A stretch of 64,000 bases of DNA, taken from NCBI GenBank assembly GCA_016186945.1, contig JACPKR010000032.1, forward strand, positions 1-64,000, written 5' to 3'. Position numbers and translations under genes: made by a program. Source of the stretch: Deltaproteobacteria bacterium. Lineage in GTDB: Bacteria > Bdellovibrionota_B > Oligoflexia > Oligoflexales > Bog-1112. The notes beneath the pieces were generated by a model. That model saw only the letters and a list, made by a program, of their open reading frames with translations, made no database searches and had not been told where the DNA came from. This document shows, piece by piece, positions 54,803 to 61,206 of this stretch (position 1 is its first letter; each line of letters starts with the position of its first letter).

Positions 54803-55831
54803 TTAACTCCTAGCTAGGCTTAGATCACGAACCATTCGTCCTGCTGCTCTAACCCAAAGCGGATCATCATTCAAGCTGGGAAGAAGTGAGAGGCTCTCTC
54901 CTCCCCATTGTTTCCATGACTCCGTTGCTCGGATCCCAATCTCTTCCAAGGTCTCCAGACAGTCGGCAACAAATGAAGGACAAACGATACCAAGTTTGCG
55001 AATATGGCGAGCAGCAAGTTCCTCAATCACTTTATCCGTAAAGGGTTGTATCCAGGGCGTTCGCCCCAATCTGGATTGGAAGGAGATCGAGACATTTCTC
55101 TGAATCCCCACTTTTTCCGTCAACAGCCTTACGGACTCATAACATTGCGCACGGTAGCAGTAGTCCGGTTCAGAAAGGCATTTACTACTCTGCTCCTTCG
55201 TTAACTCAGGATGACGAAGCTGGCACCCACTTTTTGTAAGATGTCTTAGCGGCAGGCCATGAAAGCTGAAGAGTACGTGATCAAATTCTTTATCGAGGAA
55301 TTCCCTAACTCTGTCCGCCATAACTTCCAGGTAGGCATCGGCATTGTAAAATGGCGGAACTAAGTGAATAGGAGGGATGTTCCATCGGCCACTTAATTCT
55401 CTCAGGACCTTAGCCACGGCACTGCCCCAAGATGAAGCGGCATAGTGGGGGAACAAGGGAAAGACAATCAGAGGTGAACAATGTTCGAGTGTTTGCATTG
55501 CTTGCTTTATGGAAGGACTGCCATACTGCATACCGACACTTACGCAATAAGTGTCACCAAGCTCCTCGTGTAAGGAGTGGGCGAATTTCAAACTATGGTT
55601 CATCAGTGGAGAACCATGTTCTGTCCAAACCTTCGCATACGCCTTCGCAGACGCTCGCGATCGAAAGGGGACGATGACTCCGTTGACAAGAATAAACCTC
55701 GCCCAGACAGGAATATCGACCACTCGTGGGTCAGACAAAAACTCGCGAAGATAGCTCCCTACAGCCCGTACCGTTGGTGCATCTGGTGTTCCTGTGTTCA
55801 TAAGAAGAACACCTGTCTGTTTGGGCGGCAT
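54803..55831 (-). CDS. hemH: Ferrochelatase
   Basis: Inserts Fe2+ into protoporphyrin IX, 342 residues. GVLLMNTGTPDAP start, YGSPSIKQAM, FPLFPHYAASSWGSA, catalytic-site FSFHGLPLRHL with the conserved His, YRAQCYESVRLL, and SFQSRLGRTPWIQPFTD. AAAGGAGAC ribosome site before ATG 55831. Its upstream region carries the second copy of the 87-bp leader. Confidence 0.96.
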   Translation of the reverse strand: MPPKQTGVLLMNTGTPDAPTVRAVGSYLREFLSDPRVVDIPVWARFILVNGVIVPFRSRASAKAYAKVWTEHGSPLMNHSLKFAHSLHEELGDTYCVSVGMQYGSPSIKQAMQTLEHCSPLIVFPLFPHYAASSWGSAVAKVLRELSGRWNIPPIHLVPPFYNADAYLEVMADRVREFLDKEFDHVLFSFHGLPLRHLTKSGCQLRHPELTKEQSSKCLSEPDYCYRAQCYESVRLLTEKVGIQRNVSISFQSRLGRTPWIQPFTDKVIEELAARHIRKLGIVCPSFVADCLETLEEIGIRATESWKQWGGESLSLLPSLNDDPLWVRAAGRMVRDLSLARS

Positions 55832-55912
55832 ACGTCTCCTTTTCGCCAGGCTTGGTGACCACGAATTTCCCCAGTACGCCCGCCAGACGCCTTCGTCTCG
55901 ACTTCATTCGAG

Positions 55913-55999
55913 CATGGTTATCCTTGTCAAAACCCGCGAGGCACGTTAAGTTCCCGTCTTTTACGTGAATTTTCTGGAGTCAACCAGTAGGAAATCTAC
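55913..55999 (-). repeat. 87-bp duplicated leader, copy B (upstream of hemH)
   Basis: Copy of the sequence at 53295-53381 with four mismatches in 87 bp, same strand. Its ATG is followed after two codons by TGA, so here it only provides upstream DNA for hemH, 82 bp before the hemH start. Confidence 0.87.
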
Positions 56000-56023
56000 C
56001 TTGAGCGTCCCTCGCTGCGAAAA

Positions 56024-56416
56024 TTAGACATGGCGACCGTTAGAGATGCGATGAGTCTGGGGACCATTGCGATGTACCTCGCTAATGTCAGTGAGATTTG
56101 GGGGCGAGTAAACAGTTAGAATTTTCATTGATAGCAGCGGCGAGGATGGGAGTGCATCGAGATACCCTTCGGCGCTGGGCCAATGCTCGTAGTTAATGCC
56201 TCGCTTTTGACCCGGAGTCTTTGATGAAGTTCTATATACATCAGCCCAAGTCATTTTTTCGATTTTGTTGATTGTTGCCTGGACAGAGTCCAATTCAGAA
56301 TCTGCAATTTTCTCTAAGTCGTTAAGAAAGCCGGGAAAGTCAGTATCGACGACTACCAACTCATTTTGTGTTGATAATGGCTTCCGATGGGTTGTTTTTT
56401 TGGATTGTTTAACCAC
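56024..56416 (-). pseudogene. Probable toxin remnant of a TA pair
   Basis: A 130-residue ORF whose first ~85 residues (SVQATINKIEKMTWADVYRT, GINYEHW) read like a small RelE-like/chromosomal toxin. The C-terminal third loses family character and ends abruptly in NGRHV. It overlaps the end of an antitoxin-like ORF by 8 bp in the usual antitoxin-toxin order. I judge it a decayed toxin. Confidence 0.4.
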
Positions 56417-56602
56417 GTTTTCGCGCTTTCAGCTTGGCGCGTAGATCGTTATTTGGCTTCGCCCTAGGTGGGTTTTCTTTTTCCCACTGATCAAATTTAG
56501 CGGGAAATTTCTCTATTAAAATTTCTCGACCGGCAAACTCCTTACCGATGCTATTTGACCGTTATTGCCAACGGTTGCTAATTTTTTTATTGGCTCACCC
56601 AT
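56409..56602 (-). pseudogene. AbrB-like antitoxin remnant (frameshifted)
   Basis: From ATG 56602 the frame reads MGEPIKKLATVGNNGQI. Then a one-base loss shifts it; the next frame continues SIGKEFAGREILIEKFP to a stop at 56409, just inside the toxin-like ORF. The joined reading looks like a SpoVT/AbrB-type antitoxin N-terminus. Confidence 0.45.
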
Positions 56603-56668
56603 ATTTGCCTCCATCTCTAAAAATACCAGAATATTGAAAATATGTAAATTTGAATGATTCTAACTTAC

Positions 56669-56745
56669 GTAATGCGTAAGCCACTTGGGGCAAATACGCA
56701 GTTTCCTCCAAACCACCTCCTTGCCCCAAGTGGCTTACGCATTAC
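56669..56745 (-). repeat. MITE-like element, copy 11 (77-bp internal deletion form)
   Basis: Two intact terminal inverted repeats (GTAATGCGTAAGCC...) around a shortened middle. About 70 bp are missing between GGGGCAAATA and CGCAGTTTCC. No target duplication is recognised (flanks CTAACTTAC and CAAGAAGGC). Confidence 0.9.
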
Positions 56746-56833
56746 CAAGAAGGCCCTTGAAGGCTTGACTTATCGTTAGATAAAGTAAAATATGAACTAC
56801 AATGCTCCAGGTTAACTAAACTAGGGGATTTTT

Positions 56834-57274
56834 ATGATTTATCATTTAAGGCGAGCATTCGTACTTGGCGTATGTCTATTAGCCAAATTGAGCTGCGGAC
56901 ACATGGAAAAAAGTAAATCCGTTGTAGACTGTGGATTCAGCTACCCCGGAACTTGTGGTGGGTACGCCGCGACGGGTTATTGTACTTTAGAGGTTGGTAA
57001 ACCATTTACCCTAGCTCCTGATGATAAGTACGGCCCAATTAATGGATTTGTAGCATCCTCAAAGGCAACTACAAAGCAAGAAGATGGTTCCCTGGTTTCC
57101 AGCGAGCTTCCCCCCGGACTTTCTCTCAACGGTGATACCGGAGTCATCAGTGGAACTCCTACTTCTGCTCCTTATAAGGAATACGCATCCCTAATCACTG
57201 CAAATTGCGGCGGTGGCGGTACACTTAGCACTCCTGTTACGTTTTTTTTCTGGCTCTCCCAACCTCCAGACTAG
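56834..57274 (+). CDS. Secreted protein with putative Ig (He_PIG) domain
   Basis: 146 residues. The N-terminus is basic then hydrophobic, ending in LLAKLSC, a possible lipobox. The C-terminal half has ELPPGLSLNGDTGVISGTPTS, the classic signature of the putative-Ig (He_PIG) fold of surface adhesins. Four further Cys follow the signal. It may be a small surface lipoprotein. Confidence 0.75.
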   Translation: MIYHLRRAFVLGVCLLAKLSCGHMEKSKSVVDCGFSYPGTCGGYAATGYCTLEVGKPFTLAPDDKYGPINGFVASSKATTKQEDGSLVSSELPPGLSLNGDTGVISGTPTSAPYKEYASLITANCGGGGTLSTPVTFFFWLSQPPD

Positions 57275-57285
57275 CGTTCCAAAAA

Positions 57286-57609
57286 TTTCAGGACTGCATA
57301 CGAAATACCCAGGAACAAGAGGAAGCTCTGTTTTATACCGGATATGGTCAAACAGAAGTTGATATTGTTGCGCTGGTTTATTACCGCTATGAACGGATTG
57401 TGCAGGATTTTGCGGCCTACTGTGAGCAGCTTCTCTTGAGCGACGAAGGAGGCGAAGACCGCCCCAATAGCCTGCGCCAAATTGCCGAACAATTCCTCCC
57501 CGGTGACGTGATCGACATGGCCTACCGCGCTGAAAAGCACCTCCCATCCGAACTTCAGCACCTTGAAGAACAAGCGCTTTCCGAGCACCGCCTCATAGGC
57601 AGTTGCTAA
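57286..57609 (+). pseudogene. C-terminal fragment of an aminoglycoside-phosphotransferase-family gene
   Basis: Open frame without a start, reading FYTGYGQTEVDIVALVYYRY, then ERIVQDFAAYCEQLL and SDEGGEDRPNSLRQIAEQFL. This is the C-terminal ~100 residues of APH/choline-kinase family proteins. The catalytic part is absent. It abuts the He_PIG gene upstream. The minus-strand ORF over the same bases is its shadow. Confidence 0.68.
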
Positions 57610-57620
57610 ACCTAACTTAA

Positions 57621-58202
57621 CTAGGGAGACGCTTCAAGCGTCACGCGAGCGATCCACTGATCTGCATCCCTCTGCCAACGGCCAGCGGAGGGAAAGTAAT
57701 GTTGTTGGGTGTAGTCGGGAAACTTGAGCAGGTCGTCTCGTCGGTACACAGGTTGGAAAAGTTTGGGGGCGTGGGGCTTGCTGAGAAACCAAAAGCGACA
57801 CTTACCGAGGTGGGACCATTCTGCGACGACGAAAAGAGGGAAGCGTAGGAGGAGAACTCCGTGAAGCTCTTGAACCCGGTGGTCTCTTAGCAGTGTTGCA
57901 AAACGAAAGGGAGGCTGAGAACCGAGCTGCTGGGAAAGGGCTGTTGTAAGGCAGATCCAGCTCTGCAGGATGGATTTACTGAGGCAATAGCGCTGCCAGA
58001 AAGCGAGACGATCACGGGTCTGTTTGCATTGCGGGATCGCACGGATCAAGTGAAAAAACGTGGGGACTGCATCCTCGGGAGGCAGAATTTCGGAGGACGG
58101 CAGCAGGGACGCGCATGCGTTTTCCAGCGCTAGGGTCACGGACTCAAATTGGGGTGCTGCAACGGAATTGCCGTCGGTAAGCGCCTTGAGGAAACCACTC
58201 AT
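57621..58202 (-). CDS. EH-signature protein, minimal ZorC-like
   Basis: 193 residues, third gene of the Zorya-like operon, ATG overlapping the zorB stop by 4 bp. The C-terminal half shows the EH-signature pattern: Glu128 in FVVAEWSHLGKCRFW and His168 in QQHYFPSAGRW, with Trp176 and DQWI after it. Known ZorC proteins are much longer, so this is either a reduced ZorC or a related EH protein. ZorC-type proteins bind DNA in known systems. Confidence 0.62.
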   Translation of the reverse strand: MSGFLKALTDGNSVAAPQFESVTLALENACASLLPSSEILPPEDAVPTFFHLIRAIPQCKQTRDRLAFWQRYCLSKSILQSWICLTTALSQQLGSQPPFRFATLLRDHRVQELHGVLLLRFPLFVVAEWSHLGKCRFWFLSKPHAPKLFQPVYRRDDLLKFPDYTQQHYFPSAGRWQRDADQWIARVTLEASP

Positions 58203-59008
58203 GGTTCCTCCATGCCGGATGGGCTGTCAAAGCTCATGAGGAAGCGGATGTCGATCCGTCTATTGCGAGGGTCGTTAGGGTCCTCGGCAACTATGGGACG
58301 CAAGTACGAATAGCCGCTCGCAGCAAGGAGGGGGTGCCCTCGTTTATTGCTAAGGCCGTCGAGTTCGTTTCGGCAACTTTTCAAAACACGTAACACCGTT
58401 GTCGCACGTGAGGCTGATAACGACAGATTGTCTCGAAACATCAAGCCAGGTTTAAGAGGCATGGCGTCGGTATGTCCTTCGACAAGGATTGTATCGAGGC
58501 TTCCCCGGCTTTGAGACGGGCATGTGCTTGGGGGGATCTCTTTCTGTGAACACCAGGCAGGGGGAGCCTCACCAGTAGCTTCGCTGCCTGGCTGGTGACT
58601 GAAACACGGAAGGACCGACTGGAGAACGTTCGCAAGTTTCGCAAGATTTTCCAGTTGCTCTTTGTACGGCATCGCCTGGCCAATGGGGAAGGCGATTGTT
58701 TTTTCTGTCAGACGCAAGATGCCTTCCTTGACAAGGACCTGGGCTTCGAGACCTTCCTGGTTCAAAAGGGCCTGAACTTTTTCCAGAATGTTCTGGCGCA
58801 GCGTGAGCGGGTGTTGAAGCTTCTCTTTCTCTCTCAGCAGTTTTTCCTGCTCGGTCTTGAGTGCAAGGGAATGGATAACGAGGATGAGAAGGAACACAAA
58901 AACCATGCTTGCGAGCAGGTCGGTGATCCAGAGATTAAATGAGGCTTGAGGATTTTTTCGCAAGGGTTTCTGTCCCCTTTGGACTTTTTTTCGGCAAATT
59001 TCCAACAA
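58199..59008 (-). CDS. zorB: ZorB-like MotB/OmpA protein
   Basis: 269 residues. One membrane helix at about 26-48 with Asp30 (NLWITDLLASMVFVFLL), the position of the ion-coupling Asp in MotB. After a coiled linker, the C-terminal OmpA domain has ILVEGHTDAMP (about 174-184), LSASRATTVL and NDPRNRRIDIRF, the peptidoglycan-binding residues. Start is uncertain: the frame opens at TTG 59008, 74 bp inside zorA, and no ATG precedes the helix. It forms the stator with ZorA. Confidence 0.82.
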   Translation of the reverse strand: MLEICRKKVQRGQKPLRKNPQASFNLWITDLLASMVFVFLLILVIHSLALKTEQEKLLREKEKLQHPLTLRQNILEKVQALLNQEGLEAQVLVKEGILRLTEKTIAFPIGQAMPYKEQLENLAKLANVLQSVLPCFSHQPGSEATGEAPPAWCSQKEIPPSTCPSQSRGSLDTILVEGHTDAMPLKPGLMFRDNLSLSASRATTVLRVLKSCRNELDGLSNKRGHPLLAASGYSYLRPIVAEDPNDPRNRRIDIRFLMSFDSPSGMEEP

Positions 59009-60272
59009 CTTGCTGAAGGTCGCCTATGGCTCCTGCTAGAGAATGCATACCTCGGCTCATATGTTTGTCGAACTCACGCGTCAAGTTTTTGAACTTATCC
59101 GTGTAGGCCAAGATGCTGTCGTTCGTGTTTTGAAAGGCGGCGGCCAGGCTCTTGTCTACACCTTCGAAGCGTGTGCAGTAGTTTTCCCACTGTTGGCTGA
59201 CTTTGTTTTGCACGTCTCGGATTTCTGTCACTGTGCTGTGCAAATTTTGGGAGATGGATACCCACTGACCGCAGAGCACCTGCGTTGTTTCCAGGGAGCG
59301 AGCAAGGGTTTCCATTTTCGTCAGGAAGCTTGCGAAGTTCTTTAGGACGTCTTTTTGTTCTGCCAGCAATGCCAGCACATTTTCTTTATCGGAATATATG
59401 TTTCGCATAGCGTCTTGCATCGACTTGATTTCGTTCCAGGATGTTTTGAACAGTGCTGTGCGGAACGATTCCATAGCTTGCTGCACCCATTCGCTCAGTG
59501 CCAGTTCTTTTTCTTGTCGACTATGCGCCAGATGTTCTTGGATTTGCTTAAGGACCACCTGGGATTCTTGTGACAGAAGCATCTGACTATGGGTCAATTG
59601 CGAGGACGAAACTACATCGACCCGGTTGCGTAAAAGCGTATTCATCCTCTTGATCAAAGCTTGGATTGTCTCGATTTGCGCTTTTTCCAGTTTTGCAAAA
59701 CACAGGCCACTCGCCATTCCCACAATGGAGGTCCAGAAAGCCAGTGAGGATCCCCCGAGAAGCTGATAAAGAGACGCCTGCAGCTGATTCAAGTCTCCGC
59801 CAGCAAAACCCGTTCGAGCAACGTAGACACCGCTTGCCAATCCGCAGAATGTTCCCAAAATTCCCAGACCTCCTAGTTGAGTGGGAATCATCCCATAGGT
59901 TTGGGAACTTAGCGTCGGTTCGATCAGTCGCTCCTCATTAAAGCATGCATCGGGGGGAGTGAAGGAGATTTTGGTCGGGCGAGGGGTCTCTGTAAAAGCG
60001 AGCTGGTTTACGAAGTCTTGCCAAGGGGTCCGCAATTTCGCCAACATCATGACTTTGGCGTCGACGTCAACAAATCGTTCTGCAAACGCTTTGGGGGACG
60101 AAAAACCTTTGATAATTCGCAGAGCCTCCCACAACTGACTTTTTAAGTTAGCCCCTTCCCAGTAAAGCGAAAGTCCCCAATAAAAAGCATAGAGAAGCGT
60201 TGCCACACACCAAAGCCACACAAAGGTGGGTGACACGAAAAACGTTATGATTTGTTCGAGGGAAACTCCCAT
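58935..60272 (-). CDS. zorA: ZorA-like MotA/ExbB-type motor protein with long tail
   Basis: 445 residues from ATG 60272 (AAAGGAG). A membrane helix at about 12-36, then two in the MotA/TolQ/ExbB core at about 130-200 (GGLGILGTFCGLASGVY and AFWTSIVGMASGLCFAKLEK). After that come ~240 residues of helical coiled-coil tail. A MotA-like core with a long tail beside a MotB/OmpA gene is the mark of Zorya antiphage systems. No flagellar genes are near. Its neighbours zorB and the EH gene follow with overlaps. Confidence 0.82.
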   Translation of the reverse strand: MGVSLEQIITFFVSPTFVWLWCVATLLYAFYWGLSLYWEGANLKSQLWEALRIIKGFSSPKAFAERFVDVDAKVMMLAKLRTPWQDFVNQLAFTETPRPTKISFTPPDACFNEERLIEPTLSSQTYGMIPTQLGGLGILGTFCGLASGVYVARTGFAGGDLNQLQASLYQLLGGSSLAFWTSIVGMASGLCFAKLEKAQIETIQALIKRMNTLLRNRVDVVSSSQLTHSQMLLSQESQVVLKQIQEHLAHSRQEKELALSEWVQQAMESFRTALFKTSWNEIKSMQDAMRNIYSDKENVLALLAEQKDVLKNFASFLTKMETLARSLETTQVLCGQWVSISQNLHSTVTEIRDVQNKVSQQWENYCTRFEGVDKSLAAAFQNTNDSILAYTDKFKNLTREFDKHMSRGMHSLAGAIGDLQQVVGNLPKKSPKGTETLAKKSSSLI

Positions 60273-60486
60273 GCTCCTTTTATCATAAGTCTGCTTGCCT
60301 TAGATGGCTGACTGAAGAAATTTCCTAGTCTAAGTCCATGTGGGGAAACGAAGCATCGACTTCGCGTGGGGCAGATTTTTCCCTCGCCGACCCAGGTCCT
60401 CCTTCTCTCTCTTTCTTTGCCAGCGCCAGGCAAAAAAAGTTTGCTTTCTTTTCTTTGGGAAAAATATTTGGTAGACCATGGGGAAC

Positions 60487-60573
60487 GCTGGAGTGGCGGA
60501 ATTGGTAGACGCGCTGGACTCAAAATCCAGTGGGGGCAACCCCGTGAGAGTTCGATTCTCTCCCCCAGCACCA
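60487..60573 (+). tRNA. tRNA-Leu (anticodon CAA)
   Basis: 87 bases including encoded CCA. Anticodon stem CTGGA/TCCAG with loop CTCAAAA, anticodon CAA. T arm GAGAG-TTCGATT-CTCTC. Class II variable arm TGGGGGCAACCCCGT. Acceptor GCTGGAG pairs with CCCCAGC with one A-C mismatch. A possible promoter precedes it (TTGCTT, TATTTG). Confidence 0.93.
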
Positions 60574-60580
60574 TGGGATT

Positions 60581-60668
60581 GCTCAGGTGGCGGAATTTGG
60601 TAGACGCGCTGGACTCAGAATCCAGTGGGGGTAACCCCGTGAGAGTTCAAGTCTCTCCCCGAGCACCA
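60581..60668 (+). tRNA. tRNA-Leu (anticodon CAG)
   Basis: 88 bases including CCA, seven bases after the first tRNA. Anticodon stem CTGGA/TCCAG with loop CTCAGAA, anticodon CAG. The D loop has one extra T (GGAATTTGGTAGAC). Acceptor GCTCAGG/CCCGAGC has one A-C mismatch. Probably cotranscribed with the tRNA-Leu(CAA). Confidence 0.92.
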
Positions 60669-60862
60669 AGCACTGGTTGCAGACGCAGAAGCTTCCCTTG
60701 TGCTTGAGGAGCTTCGTTTTCCTGAAGCTTTCTTGCAAAAGTCTCGACTCGCTTCGCAAGTTCCAGAAAATCATCTTTCAGCAGATTGACAGTAATGTTT
60801 CCGAAATTAAGGTGCACGCAACCATTGGGGCACTGATGAAAAACCAGATTCATATTTCCCAT
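60647..60862 (-). CDS. Small protein overlapping tRNA-Leu antisense
   Basis: 71 residues from ATG 60862, which has a GGAGG ribosome site. The first ~45 residues (NLVFHQCPNGCVHLNFGNIT, LLKDDFLELAKRVETFARKL) look like a natural small domain with a Cys pair. The last ~7 codons and the stop run into the 3' end of the tRNA-Leu(CAG) gene on the other strand. Function unknown. Confidence 0.6.
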   Translation of the reverse strand: MGNMNLVFHQCPNGCVHLNFGNITVNLLKDDFLELAKRVETFARKLQENEAPQAQGKLLRLQPVLGARGET

Positions 60863-61049
60863 TTTTTCCTCCAACTACTGATAATGAGTACAATTCTCAA
60901 TTTAAAAAGTGTTTTTTGTCAATAAGATCATCTCGGCGACAAGTCTTTCCCCTGGCAAATTCCGCTTGCCAAGAGCCAAGATACTCGTAAGGTAGGCCCT
61001 ACCCTGGAATTCGGATCCTCTTTTCAGTCAAGCGTATTGACCCCAAAAA

Positions 61050-61187
61050 GTAATGCGTAAGCCACTTGGGGCAAATAGGGAGAGGGGGGTTTGGGGGGGC
61101 GAGTGAAGCGTCGCCTCCCCCGGATTTCTTGGAGGAACCAGCTGCGCAGTTTCCTCCAAACCACCTCCTTGCCCCAAGTGGCTTACG
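61050..61187 (-). repeat. MITE-like element, copy 12 (TSD present, one tip shortened)
   Basis: Left terminal repeat GTAATGCGTAAGCC intact; the right one ends at GCTTACG, six bases short. Flanked by the duplication CCCCAAAAA (61041-61049 and 61188-61196). It lies 20 bp upstream of the penicillin-acylase start and adds a false 47-residue N-terminus to that reading frame. Confidence 0.92.
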
Positions 61188-61206
61188 CCCCAAAAAAAGG
61201 TTATCT

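Noticed and set aside
57271-57588. Minus-strand ORF of 105 codons
   Set aside because: The plus strand here reads clearly as the C-terminus of an APH-family protein, so this is its antisense shadow.
58199-60272. Flagellar stator genes motA/motB
   Set aside because: The MotA-like protein has a long coiled-coil tail, no flagellar genes are near, and an EH-signature gene follows, so a Zorya-type assignment fits better.
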